This document shows positions 18,258 through 29,385 of a DNA stretch of 64,000 nucleotides, piece by piece (within the stretch, counting starts at the first letter, position 1; each line of letters begins with the position of its first letter). Position numbers and translations under genes: made by a program. A model generated the notes under the pieces. The model worked only from the letters and a program-made list of their open reading frames with translations. It was not told the origin of the DNA and searched no databases. This DNA comes from Chalara sp. BL73 (lineage: Eukaryota > Ascomycota > Leotiomycetes > Helotiales), in NCBI GenBank assembly GCA_918026815.1, contig CAKJVC010000030.1, positions 248,001-312,000 of the forward strand. The letters run 5' to 3'.

Positions 18258-21058
18258 TCAAGGAAAAACTCTTGGCCGAAGATCGATCTTGTGGACCGTG
18301 GCCACGTGATTCTTGAAATGCGTAACGTTATTAAGAACCAAACCGTCAGCTTTGCATACAGGATGGTTGCAAATAATCCGCTGTTCTGCCGGCACTTTGC
18401 ACAAATGAATATTCTCAACATGATCCCACATGTGTGAAACGCGCTTAAAGGTGCGTGTTCGTTGCATGTACGGAAGCCGCTCGTTTCCGATGCAGAGAAT
18501 ACATTGAGTCTTTTTACAAACGATGGGAAATTCATCAGGCGGTAGGAATGGATCAGAAGCAGGAGATTCTTTTTTGACCAGATCCTTGGAGGTTGGGGCA
18601 GACCGCGGCTTGCGAGTTTGAAACTCTTGTCGAGAAGCGAGCGTGACCATCAAGTTAATGGCAGAGACTTTTCGAGCAACGATAACGTGAGAACTGAGGT
18701 GTTTAGAGAGATCGCAAAGAAGCTGCTGTAATTGTGTCCGTTCTTCGAGCTGATGTTCAACAACTGGCTCGACATCCTTAGCATCCTCAGCATCCTTTTC
18801 GACCACAGTCTTGTCCAGGTGCCTTTGCAGTTGCTTTTTCATCATTTCATTATGAATTTGAAAGAAGTAATCCTTCCGGTATGCATCCTCGATCTCGGTT
18901 CTCAAGCTTCTCTTTGTATTTATAAGCTGCTTGCGAAGGTCTTCGTGCTCTTTTCGCTTCTCCTTCGGCGCTCGCTTGATAAACTTTTACTCCCACTTGA
19001 TCTCGGTATATAAGTCCTTGAATCGTCGCTCGAGGTCTACAATATCTGGATCCGCTGCAAAGAGGCGCTCCATCACCTCATTGGGTACTTCTTTTGGAGC
19101 GCCTGGGTTGCAGCGAATACTCATATGCGTAAAGGCCCGGGTAAGCCCATCATCAGAAACGTCACTTTCTAGAAAAGCGTCTTGCACGTTAAATCTGACA
19201 ATGTGGTTGATATACGCTCCATTAAAGACTCCGGTGAAAGGATCGTGTCTCATGACCTGATCGCGCACGGCATCTGAAGCAACACCTAAAAGAGCAATCA
19301 GCATCGAAAAGTAAATGAGAGTCAGATAGAATACATACCGTCGATCGCGTTTGCTGTACCTCGGCGGAAGCAATAGGTCGTCAGCTTGTCTTCAAAACCC
19401 GTGTCTTTCCCAAGACGATCAATGTATAAGCAATAAGTCGAGTAAGTCATAGGTTTGGTCTTCGACTTCACCCAGCCAGTCACGGTACGGACGGACCTGC
19501 GAAAAACTGGTCGCTTGAGCCACTCCGGCTCCCAGTGCACCTTCATCGCCCTCATTCTCTGACTTCTTAGGTTCGTCGCGAAAAAAGGCTCGGCGGATGT
19601 GTAGCCGTCGACAAAAATAGCGTTGTCGCGGATCGCGCGAGCCAAGATGTGGGAGATCGGACAGAGGATAGGAAGAGGGTTCTCCCGGAACAGAAAGGTC
19701 GTGCTGCAAGTGAGTTAGCCTGGATTTAATTGCACAGCATTAAAAGCAGCGTACGGTTTGGGCTTATTATCCACCCCTTTGTGGTGCCGCAAGTGGACCT
19801 CCATTGCCAAGAGGTCTCGCTCCCCCTGCTTCGGGTTCTTGACGATCCAAAGGCAGATGTCTTCGTAGCAGAGCGCTTTGCACTTCCGTATCGCCTCCCC
19901 AAACTCGTTGAGCTCATCCACGTCACAGTTTTGTTGCACCAGCCGTTCAGCGCCGTTAACCTCGACTGGGTAGCAGTCGTCAGTGTCCTCCGTCATAATG
20001 ATATCGGTCTCATCGCTGCTGTAGCCGCTATCGTGGCTAGCCTTCCCGTCCGTGCCTTTGTGAAAGAAGTCATCCTCGTCGGCGGTTTCGTCGTCCTCAG
20101 AGTCGAAGAGGAGGTCGTCGTTGGACTCAGGCCATCACTAGCATCACTATCATCGTCGTACTCCAGGCTATCATCAGCATTGACACCTTTGCCGTTATGC
20201 TTCTCTCTTCTCTCTTGAGGCTGTCTATTCTTAGCCTCTTCTACTTCCCCAAGAGGGTCTTCGCTGGCCTTGCCCTTCGAGGAGTGGACGAACTCGGCGG
20301 GTCGACCACCCGTGTAAGATTGGAACAGCAGGATCGTGGCGACGTCATGACGGTCGTCCTCAGTTGGAAACACATGTTCATCCCGAGCCCAGTGCTGGAC
20401 CAGCAAAAGAAGTAGGTCATCAGGTCCCGCCACGGGCTTGGATTTAGACGTAGTGTCCAGTTCAAACTTGACTTTTAGCGTGCCGTTGATGTACTTCGAG
20501 CGGAAGATCAGTATGCGATAAAAGAGCAGCGCGGAAGAATGAAACAGACCTTAACGACTTCAATTGAATCGTTCGCATCCACAAACGCGCCATTCACTCG
20601 GCGATAAAGCATCTTAAAATCCCGCCAATACTGGTTGACTGACTTTCTTTTTCCTTTCTTCCGTTTCTTTACCAGATAAGTCTCGCAGATCCAGTGAAGG
20701 AACGACATCATTCTCCCTTTATTACAATTCTGCTTAAGGATAGCTGTACGCCAATATCCCAAATCTTGGTGGTCACAGTATCTGCTTTTTGTTAGCCCAA
20801 CCTGGTCAAATCACAAAATTTTAAGTCGTACAAGCATACCTAATAAATTTCTGCCTGATGTAGTAAATATTGGCTTTGGTATTATCAGAGTCCAGAGACT
20901 GTAAGAATTTCTTCTGGTTCAAATCAACTTCCATCTTCTCCGCTAAGCATTTGCTTCTCTTTCTCCTTCAATATCCGGCTGGTGTCTCTACGTCGTTTGA
21001 GAACATTTTCGAGAGCTTTGAAAGTCTCTTCTGCTCGAATTGAGATTATAGGGGCCAT
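18258..21058 (-). CDS. DUF3435 tyrosine-recombinase-like protein with C-terminal C2H2 region (possibly disrupted)
   Basis: DUF3435 proteins are fungal tyrosine recombinases; some mobilise large elements. The minus-strand ATG at 21058 opens MAPIISIRAEETFKALENVLKRRR.., which hits a stop after ~44 codons while the next frame continues as EKMEVDLNQKKFLQSLDS, so one indel lies near 20940. Exons follow with YWRDFKMLYRR (20600s), LLFQSYTGGRPAEF (20310s, the first catalytic Arg), then ALCYEDICLWIVKNPKQGERDLLAMEVHLRHHKG (19840s). Next come PILCPISHILARAIRDNAI (19660s), TTYCFRRGTANAIDG (19350s) and GAYINHIVRFNVQDAFL with the likely nucleophile Tyr (19180s). A separate minus ORF (18258-18905) carries a C2H2-type finger, CNHPVC..HFKNHVATVH. 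Introns are not all resolved, and I see no defined element ends, so mobility is unproven. Confidence 0.7.
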
Positions 21059-21868
21059 GGTCCCTGGGAAGGTTCCGAATAAGAAAGCGGAGGTGAAGGA
21101 TTATTTTCGAGGAAATTGAGTTCAGGGAGGTTAAGGAGAGCGAGACATCGACTTTGAGAGTGTTAGCTAAAGAGCACAACTGTAGGAGAGAATAGAAGGC
21201 ACCAAGATACTACTCTGCAAGAATAAATACGATGTTGTGCAATCGTAGAAGCTACACGAAGCAAAAAGAAAGCGAGTGTCGAGAACTTTTGCAGAAAAGA
21301 GAATCGCGGCCAAAGGATGTGTCCAGAATAGCGAGGAGACGCAAGATTAGTTGAGAGTCCGACAACTGCGCGAAAAAGAGCAAATGAAGAGAGAACGAGG
21401 AAAGATAGAAACAGCATACAAGATTGAAGCTGATCGACTTAGAATTGGAGAAGGCGGGCGGCTGCGAGAGCAAATATAGCTCAGAGAGCCCTCAGAATAC
21501 TGGGGGGTGTGCAACGTCATGACTGGTGAGACGAAGGGAGCCATTTTCGACACAGGATGATGAAGGTGGAGAGGAAGAGCAACCGCTTTCTGTATTTCTC
21601 TCTGACAAGGATGCGCACGCTAACAAGGATCCGCCAAGCAAAGGAGGCACGTGAGAGCGTCAAGGGTCTGGGCAGGCTAAGCGAGCGGTTGAGGGTGCAT
21701 AAAACAGCGTCCCGACCCCCCTGTTTTGGCAGGCCCAAACCGCTGTACTCAGACTTATTGTATAATAATAAAACATTTCTTAAAATTGTAAAGTTTTTTA
21801 TTAATACTTTATTAATAAAATAAAAAGTGGATATTAGCTACGCACAGACGATTTTGGCTGTACTTTAC
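21059..21868. other. Upstream region of the DUF3435 gene
   Basis: Purine-rich on the plus strand from 21100 to 21480, giving open but low-complexity frames on both strands. AT-rich from about 21755. No gene recognised. Confidence 0.35.
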
Positions 21869-22115
21869 GCCAAGAAAAAAATGGAATTTCGCTTGTGTTG
21901 GAAGTTCGCTTGTGAACTACGTTATTTGCGCAACGCGACTTATCTTTAAATGAGGATTCGTACGAAGCGCATTTACTGCGAGAATAAGATCAGATTCTTT
22001 CCAAGTACGAGCCATTTTGTTGTAAAGAATTATTGTGGTTTAAAGTAGTTTTGTACAATGCCAAGAAAAAAGTGTGCATGAGCTTGTTTTGTCCACTCGC
22101 TTGTGAACTACGTTA
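21869..22115 (-). mobile_element. Pogo/Fot1-like transposon 5' end, duplicated 56-bp unit with transposase start
   Basis: Two 56-bp copies in the same orientation (21869-21924 and 22060-22115) share GCCAAGAAAAAA and CGCTTGTGAACTACGTTA. Between them, on the minus strand from ATG at 22015, is MARTWKESDLILAVNALRTN then PHLKISRVAQI. This matches the helix-turn-helix start of Fot1/pogo-type transposases. The frame ends where the second 56-bp unit begins. The likely origin is one element whose 5' end inserted into, or recombined with, another copy. No catalytic domain is nearby. Confidence 0.6.
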
Positions 22116-22516
22116 ACCCTAGCTTTCAAGAACAAAGATCTTAAATCATGAACTTCTTTTTAAAAATTTGGTTAATATCTGCAGTATGATCAAAATATCG
22201 TGATTTCCGGATACTTCCCAGCGGTAGTGTTCTATTATTGGCACCTATCCATAACAATGATTCCCAAATCTGAGAACAGCACTTTTCAATTCACAATTTC
22301 GCTCAAGTTTAAATTTGGCATGGATTATTTGGATGTAGCCTTAGTACGCTCGACCCTTGTAGCCTTTCCTAGTAGGCTGATAGATCCACTGTCAGTCAAG
22401 TCGACAATCCTGCTTTGAGGCCTCAGGCGACGACACTTCGGACAGGGGAGGGGATGCTGTGATTGGTAGTGGTCCAGCTTCAAGATTTCGAGAAAGTGGC
22501 ATCGCAATCTCAGGTA

Positions 22517-23080
22517 CGAAAGGGGGTTTGCAAGATTGATGCAACGACCAGGGGGATAGCAGGGAGATTCTGCCATTAAACTAAGCTATATACAGTATAT
22601 CCTCATTGCCGCTCTAATAAGGAGTTTGAGCTCCTTTTCTGACGAGAACCTTTCTGATCCTTTGAGGCATAAAATTGAAAGTAAGATTCGACGGTTATAA
22701 TTAACCAGTAATCTATCGGATTATTTGATTAATATGCTTATTTGTTACTAGTCGTAGCCCGCCGAGTTTCTTCGTAAATTAAAGTCGAGTTTTGCGGCCA
22801 AGTTTTAACACCTGTTTTTTAGTTTATTTCCATGCAGTGACTTTATTAAAATGATATAGGTTTTTAGCGGCAGCAAAAATAGACTAACTGCGTTCTATTA
22901 AGCCAAAGAATCGTGATTTCTTTTAGGGTCTTCTATTTGTAGCGTTCGCGGCCCGTTCTAAAGTGCTGATGGATTGTTTTATTGATAGTAGAGAGTGGTG
23001 GTGATGGAAGATGGTGGAATTAAAGCAGCGGCAGAATGGGCTCACCGCCTTGTTGCATCAATCTTGCAAACCCCCTTCCG
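22517..23080 (-). mobile_element. Internally deleted, C->T/G->A-mutated Tc1/mariner copy (MITE-like)
   Basis: The 564-bp element is flanked by TA on both sides (22515-22516, 23081-23082). Terminal inverted repeats begin CGAAAGGGGGTTTGCAAGAT at the left and CGGAAGGGGGTTTGCAAGAT (reverse complement) at the right. It matches the full element at 40129-41429 in reverse orientation: the left part equals that element's 3' end, and the right ~400 bp equal its 5' end and first ~90 codons. About 740 bp of the centre are missing. Where aligned by eye near 22740-22880, most differences are C->T or G->A. It cannot code for a transposase but could have been mobilised in trans. Confidence 0.88.
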
Positions 23081-23082
23081 TA

Positions 23083-24381
23083 CAGGGTCCACGATCGCCA
23101 ATCACCAGCGCCCCCGACCCGAAGATGCTTTTTGATGCTGCTTGCGGGTTGGGTGCGACAGGTGACTCGCTTATGCATGAAATTCATCCGTATCACCAAC
23201 AATCGAATTTTTTAATGATGACGTACACCCGGAAGGCGTTGCCGGGGTGAAGTGGTCAATGCTGAACCACCTGCAAATGTAGCCCATCGGCTAACCTCAG
23301 AAGGAACAAAGCATCTCATAGAGCATATCTCAGATAACATATCTTAGATCTGAAATTCCGGATCGATGTTGTTGAAAATGAGAACGGCAGTTTTTAAGGG
23401 CTCGCTTCCGGAAGCCTCTTCCGGGCAACATATGCCAATGGCTTGCGCCAATCATCAACGGACCTACCCCGCCTTTCCCATGCATAAGTCAATCCTATCG
23501 TTGCGTCAGTTCATCCATTGTCTTCTGATCGTCGCCTAGAACGATCTTAGTGCCACCCTTTTCATACAGTAAATTATATAGGAACGTCAATTTAGCATCT
23601 CAGATCTAAGTTATATGATGCGAGTTGTTTGGGTCTCTATGTTCTATTCATAGCTCAGGCAAGGACTCTCTGGGCTAACACAGAAGTGGGTGTAACGGAT
23701 CAGTTTCTCAGCGCATACTTCATAATTTTAAATTCCGATAAAGCATGGCCAAAACTGATACTGGAGCTTATTAAATATACTCTATCTGCTTGCGGTATTC
23801 TACGAGATCTGGAAGGCTCACAAAAGCCTCCTACATCTGCTTGAAACTGGGCGCCACCAAGAAAAATAGAATTTGGAGGTACTTCTAACATGATCATACC
23901 TAACACATCCGACCGGCCATACAGCCGTCGGAACAGGCGACGGGAGAGGCCAGGTTCGAGGAAGCGGCGAACCTTAGCACAGACCCCTCTGACATACAAC
24001 AATTTTAAACAAGGCATTGCCGATTCCCACAACTCGATAATCCATTTCCCTCCAGAAGGCTCGTTAATGCTACAGCAAACCTTCGACGAATCTCGGGCTC
24101 CTTGTAAAGCCCTTGCCTGCAGAGCGGAAGAGAAAGTCTGTGATGGAGAGGAGGAAGCTCTCACTAAAGCTTGGGCCGACATGGATATGATGCAGAAGCA
24201 GAAAGAGCAGCTGCGTATGTTTGGAGGTGAAGGCGCCGATGACGATGCCAGTCTAATTGAGCCTATGAAGCGAGTCCTCTTCAATCTTTTTGGAGATATC
24301 GATTTTGGATACCCGTAGCGCCGGATGTACGGCGTGGTACCGCAAGATATGATCTACATTGGGGCAATTCTAGGCGCAAAT
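23083..24381. other. Non-coding or unrecognised sequence
   Basis: Two long overlapping ORFs (23700-24284 minus, 23890-24318 plus) lie antisense to each other, and neither shows a family I know. At most one can be real. The block near 23475-23515 (CCTTTCCCATGCATAA.. TCGTTGCG) recurs near 51500-51535, which points to a dispersed repeat. Confidence 0.35.
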
Positions 24382-24660
24382 TCATTGACCACCTCTCCTC
24401 ATCTTTCGTTTAGACAGCATGGGCCAACGTCGACGATGTTTATGATAGCTAGATCTCTGCTTGGTATGTCTCACGGTCACAGTCTCTCGATCGTGCAAGT
24501 ACTTGTATCGAGCATCTAGCCATTCATATTGCGCCCGCCACTGCTCTTTTCTTTTCTCCTCATCTAGTCTCTTCTTGGGCCGGGGTCTTCCGTGCCACAA
24601 AGTCGCCATGGAAACAAGTTCCTTCTGTGCGTTCGTGCTTTTAGAAATATACGGACTTGA
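24382..24660 (-). pseudogene. Truncated paralogue of the orphan gene at 59859-60868
   Basis: The minus-strand reading contains YEWLDARYKYLHDRETVTV and RRRWPMLSK. The last exon of the gene at 59859-60868 reads YELLDSRYKYLHDRKTVTE and RRRRWPMLSK at the same relative position and ends a few residues later, as this one does. A basic run upstream (KSTNAQKELVSM) aligns loosely with the same part of the other copy. The rest of the gene is not found upstream, so this is a 3' fragment. Function unknown. Confidence 0.65.
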
Positions 24661-26086
24661 GGAGCGATGTAGTAATACGGCCTAAGAATTGAAAGATGTG
24701 CGAGGTTGCGGATTTTCAAAAGGCTCCAAATGCGGGTTCATCAATGGTCGATATTGCCCGATAGGAATGAAGATGTAGCTCAAGTCTATGTATTGGCATG
24801 TGGTGCCAATTGCTGTACAGACTCTCAATACTTCCAAATCGGCCCACACGCTTGGATTGGGATACTATCTGTGAAGGGCTCGGACAGTATTCCTAGTTAC
24901 TTATTCGACACACCGTACGGGGTCTTTATCTTTGAGGTTAATATCTGATTGATACATTTCTGATATGTCTGAATGTAAAATATTCCGATAATAGAACTGA
25001 ACCCAATTCATATATTTCCTGATCCTAATAATTCCCTCTCTTGGTCTTCACAAGTGTCGATAGAATCAATGCGCCAATTAATAAGAAGACTGCGGACGAT
25101 TCGGGGTCGATTACAAGGCCCAGAATATCGATGATAACCTCAGTGCGACGGACATTACTTTTGTGAACAAAATCGAGGCCATGAGGGTCCGTATCCAGGA
25201 AGAATATAGAATGCTACGAACAGCGCTGTATCCTCCAATCCCCCTATGTTGTTGTCGTGGCCATAATCCCAACTGTCCAGCCAAACTCCCCTCTCTCGCC
25301 ATCTTCTATGACTATACATCGAGTGACGACGCCTAGACCAGGAGCGCATGACATCAATCCTGAACATCCGCACTCTATCGCAGATATATTCGACTCCACC
25401 ACTCATCATCCACATCAACTCAACAAGTTATAACGCGCGCACAACTATACAGCTAGACACAAAGGTTAAAAGGTTCTGAAATCATCGGAGAATTTGGACG
25501 TACAAAAAATGGTCATTTAGTTTACATATACTTTGTTGTCCACCCAGCAGTCATAGCAGCCAGTGAAACATTTGTCGGGGTTTGAATCTGTTGTGCCAAT
25601 TTTCCCTTCCTGCATGTTTGGGGAAAAAACCATAGTCAAAAGAGACTCCAATCTCACAGATGATGCAACGGTTGGTGACGCACCATAACTACGTGAGTTC
25701 CTCCACTTTGGGGATGGAAATGGAAGAGGAAAGTGGCTGTTGAGCATGGGCTCGGAATGTTGATTGATTATTTCATGCACGGTTCCAGCCTCCAATACGG
25801 CGGCTATACCGGAGAATGCGGGTTGGTCAAATCACTAAAGTGGGCTGGACGCGTCCAATGTACCCTACTTTACCATACCCCAGCATGGCCAGTGATCCGC
25901 TTCCTGCGTGTGGTCTGGTTTCTATCTACGCATATATACGTATCCGTTGACTTACGTGCTCTGTTTGTGACGTTTGGGATATGGTTCCGACTCGGCGACC
26001 TGCTATTCACCTGTGTGTGCGGCTACCAGGCGGCGTAAAACTGCTGAACAGTTGTGTTGGAGCGTGTTTGGTGTCAATGCTGGCTT
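24661..26086. other. No supported gene
   Basis: Short ORFs on both strands without recognisable domains. The phrase CTGTTGAGCATGGGCTC near 25737 recurs near 29815, suggesting a dispersed repeat or a shared ancestor of the two segments. Confidence 0.3.
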
Positions 26087-26659
26087 CTAATAATATTTGA
26101 ACAATCTTGTGGTTTCTATTCTCGGCTGCTTGAGCAAGGGCAGATTGCAACTGATCAAGTAGGTAATACATCGAGAGTTATTCCCTATTACAGCTGCCCA
26201 AAGTGCCCCGGAATCATCTGCGTTGGCTTCCAGTTCAATCAGGCACTTAATAATCTCAAATTTAGCATATTGCACAGCAACCTGTAAGGGGCTCGGCGCG
26301 GGATGATCTTTGGATGGACTGTTAACATTGGCACCGTTTTCCAATAAGTACAGGACAAGGCTGGTATTTCCAGAGCTGATAGCAGCTGTTAGTGCTGTAG
26401 CACCATCGGTGGAGGTACGCGCAGGCTCATTGATGTTTGCACCGTTTGAAACAAGTAATTGAACGATATCAAGCCATCCCCGGTGGCATGCAAGCTGCAT
26501 AGATGTCCATGGATAGTGTTTATCTATTTCAACAGTCTTATCCTCACCACTATATCCGCCTGCTCTTATCAAGTTCTCTACTGTAACAATGTCACCACTC
26601 AATAGCCCAGCTACTAAGGTAGAGACCAGCCAGTATTTTTTCTCGGTGAAAAAAATCAA
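26087..26659 (-). CDS. Ankyrin-repeat protein or fragment
   Basis: The 190-codon minus ORF contains three recognisable ankyrin units: SMQLACHRGWLDIVQLLVSNGANIN, then ALTAAISSGNTSLVLYLLENGANVN, then PLQVAVQYAKFEIIKCLIELEAN. Each has the helix-turn-helix and G-A-N-x-N pattern. Ankyrin repeats mediate protein contacts. In fungi they are often the C-terminal part of NACHT/NLR-like proteins, but no such domain is seen upstream, where the frame closes within ~100 bp. The first residues (TEKKYWLVSTLVAG) suggest the exon continued upstream in an intact relative, so this may be a 5'-truncated piece. Confidence 0.6.
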   Translation of the reverse strand: MIFFTEKKYWLVSTLVAGLLSGDIVTVENLIRAGGYSGEDKTVEIDKHYPWTSMQLACHRGWLDIVQLLVSNGANINEPARTSTDGATALTAAISSGNTSLVLYLLENGANVNSPSKDHPAPSPLQVAVQYAKFEIIKCLIELEANADDSGALWAAVIGNNSRCITYLISCNLPLLKQPRIETTRLFKYY

Positions 26660-26873
26660 ACAGACCGCCCATGGCGTTTGTTTGGCACCACAGTTACAGC
26701 TGTCCTCTGATTCGGTCCGCTATCGGATGAAGATGGGTGGCCAAATTACAGGCTTCGCGCAGGTAACGAAGCCATACGTCCTTCGTGATGGGGCTGCCAA
26801 AGGGCTGAACGAAAGCCGTTAGCCTTAACCTTCAAACTTTATAGACTGTCAACTAATCACGGATTTTTGCATA

Positions 26874-27847
26874 GCTGATGTCAGCGACTCCGTCCAGAAC
26901 CTTATCCTGCAGCATTCTAGCATCGACACGTTTCTGAAACACTATCTCGATCGGAATATCAACGTTGATGTTCAAACATCTACCGTGGCCAAGCGCCTCA
27001 GCGAGAGCTGATGAGGTTTGCATGTTCAATGAGCCGTTCGATTGACCCTCGTCGGCCACGGAAATTGACTCCTGAGCAATCTGCGTCAGTCAATGAGCTT
27101 CCATGCATTGTTAAGCTGAAATGTCGCATCACGAAACTGTCAGGCATTCGAGGAGATCCTGCGGGGGAAGAAAAATACCAGAAGGCTCGTCATCGCCTTC
27201 AGAGTGAGAAGCAGCGGCAGCGGAGGCTGCTTCTGGTTAACCTGGTAGAACATTTTAAGAAAGAGCAGCCAGTGATCGATAGCGAGCGGCAGTTATCTGG
27301 AAAAGTGGTCGACGAGGACACGCAAGATGCATTAAAGCAATCAGATCAGATGACGCCGGAACACCTCCTCTTGATAGATGCCATTTTGACGCTGCCTAAG
27401 ACGTCCTTAGAAAACGAGTATCAGCGAAGAATCGCAGCAGTCAATGCTATTACAGCGTACTGCGGCGTGGAAGAAGGGCCCGCTTCCCGTCGTATCCAGC
27501 GTGGGCGTCCGGTGAAGGATGAGAGCCTACCAGTCCTTAAAGCCGAAGAGCCTGATGCCCTAATCCAAGCGATACGATCGATTAAGAGAGAAAAGAGGCC
27601 GACAAAATGCTTCGTTTGTCTTGGGAACCCGTCTCTGACATTGCGCGAGAGGGTTGCCTCGTATGCAACCCCGGGTTCTTTGAGTAGACACTTTCTGAGG
27701 AAGCATGTGAGCAAGTTGCAAGAAGGGACGCACATTGATTGTCAGATTTGCGGCATCAGGCTAGAGAACCGACCGCAATTACTGATTCATGCAGAGAGGT
27801 TTCACGGAACTGTCTCACGGGGTCCAGCTGAGAGATTGATCATCTAG
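26874..27847 (+). pseudogene. C-terminal part of a second DUF3435 gene, 5'-truncated
   Basis: The plus strand starts abruptly with VSDSVQNLILQHSSIDTFLKHYLDRNINVDVQ, the end of a DUF3435 recombinase domain including the presumed nucleophile Tyr. A double stop (about 27011) follows, and the reading resumes one frame over as MRFACSMSRSIDPRRPRKLTPEQSASVNELPC and continues to 27847. The tail has KCFVCLG, TPGSLSRHFLRKHV and DCQICG..LLIHAERFH, a C2H2-like zinc-binding region typical of these proteins. The arginine-bearing N-terminal two thirds of the recombinase are absent. It lies in opposite orientation to the copy at 18258-21058 and is clearly divergent from it, so it is not a recent duplicate. 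Confidence 0.75.
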
Positions 27848-28153
27848 ATTTCAGGGCTATTTGTTGGTTTTGGTTAACCTGGATTCGAGAGGGCAAGAAT
27901 AAGAACTGGATTATGTTTGCAGGTGTCCCGGCCATTTTTGTTTATCATTGATTTGGTTCCACGCCGTGTGAGGCGCTATGAAAGCGTAATCTGGTATCAA
28001 AGGTCGGATTCCATGCGTTGTTTATAATTAGAAAGGGACATGTAGAATCGCAAAATAGAATATACATCACACTTTAATCATACCTCCAAGTGTTCAATGT
28101 CCTATTGTCGGCGACTGAAGCCAGACCTGCTGGGGACACGAGGGTGCTGGGGG
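27848..28153. other. Spacer between DUF3435 fragment and LINE end
   Basis: AT-rich spacer; the LINE 3' UTR probably lies here. No gene. Confidence 0.4.
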
Positions 28154-29385
28154 TTAGTCGGGGTGAGAGAATGAGATGGGGTTTACTGTTGTGACGTTGA
28201 CTGCCTGTTCTATCTCCATGTCCAAACGTCCTGTGGCAATAGCGAACTTGATCGTTGTTCGAACCGCGTCTATATTTGGTGTCCATGTCTCTGGGTCAGA
28301 TGGAGCTTTCCCCCCAAGATGGAAGGAGAGGTTGCCTCTTCTTGTGTCTGTCAGTGCTAGCATTTGCGTTCGGTGTGCGTCCCATCTCGGGCATCGGAAA
28401 AGGAAGTGCTTGACAGTTTCTGTTGCCTGTCCGCAGGCACATTGGTCAGATTCTGCTGCTCCAATCCGGTGAAGATATCCGTTCAGTCGTGCCATTCCTG
28501 TACGGAGCTGTGCTAATACGCTCGCTTCTCTCCGCTTGAGACCGTCGTATAGGGTACGAGTATGTTTTCCTGGCAGTGCGGTGTCTATTTCTCTGGAATA
28601 CTTTCCCACCTCGTCTGGTAGTGTCCTTATTGCCTTTTCTGCTTTTCCCCTGTTGATAGTTGTAGATTTGGCTTGGTAGCATTGCCCTTGCGGTGTTCGG
28701 TCTGGCTCGGTAGCCTGTCGTGCGGCTTCCTTTGCTCTCCTGCCAAGCTCGAAGCTCTCCTGAGACGGGATCCATATCATCGAGATAGAATTGCCTCCCT
28801 TTCTCAGCGCAGACGCTACCTCGTAAATCTCTTTAATGCTGGTTTGTCCTGATTGATGTCTTGGTTGGCTCGTTGCCAGCAGGGCTCCCTGGTTGCTTGA
28901 AATAATCGTGATCTGTCTTCCCACCAGATGTAGCGGTAGGCGCTTCATTGCCATCGCTATCGCGGCGAGTTCAGCCGTGTACGGGTTCTGCTCCGGTCTT
29001 GCTCCCAGCGTGACTGAGTATGCAATCGGTTCTCTACCTGTTACAATGCCGGGCGTGTCGTGGATGGCTCCTCCCATCCCCACTATCCTCTTTCTCGCGG
29101 ACGAGCTTGTCGCAATCCGAATGCCGCAGATAGTGTTCGCAATGTTAGTAGTCTCCTCCGTTCCGAAGTCGATTGTAGCGGGGAGCCATTCCTCCCACGG
29201 AGCGATTACATAAGGCTGAATAACCTCCATCTTATTTGTTGGCATGTTTTGATGCGCACAAGCTATCTTTTGCAATGGTGACGTGAATCTCCGGAGTGCT
29301 CTGGTGTTTAGCTTCGATATCGGATTCGTTTCGGGTAGCGTGCGGATGTTAACCCACACTTTCGTAGCCCTCGCTGCAAATTCTC
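28154..29385 (-). mobile_element. 5'-truncated LINE (Tad1/I clade-like): RNase H and zinc-knuckle end
   Basis: A single open minus-strand frame of about 410 codons with no reverse transcriptase core. From about 29170 to 28700 it encodes an RNase H domain: GMGGAIHDTPG, NPYTAELAAIAMAMKRLP, ITIISSNQGALLA, then MIWIPSQESFELGRRAKEAA. Two expected acidic residues look changed (SNQG for the usual SDxQ). Near 28440-28380 it has CACGQATETVKHFLFRCPRW, a zinc-knuckle-like C-x-C..H..C motif common at the end of fungal LINE ORF2. The frame is open to 28154. The 5' junction lies in a kinase pseudogene at about 29375-29390. 5' truncation is usual for LINE insertions. Confidence 0.78.

Noticed and set aside
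23700..24318. Antisense ORF pair of 194 and 142 codons
   Set aside because: Mutually overlapping, no recognisable family, no splice pattern; I could not support either as a gene.
18258..27847. A complete Starship giant transposon
   Set aside because: Only DUF3435 genes are seen; no element ends, target duplication or empty-site comparison is available, and the two copies differ and point in opposite directions.
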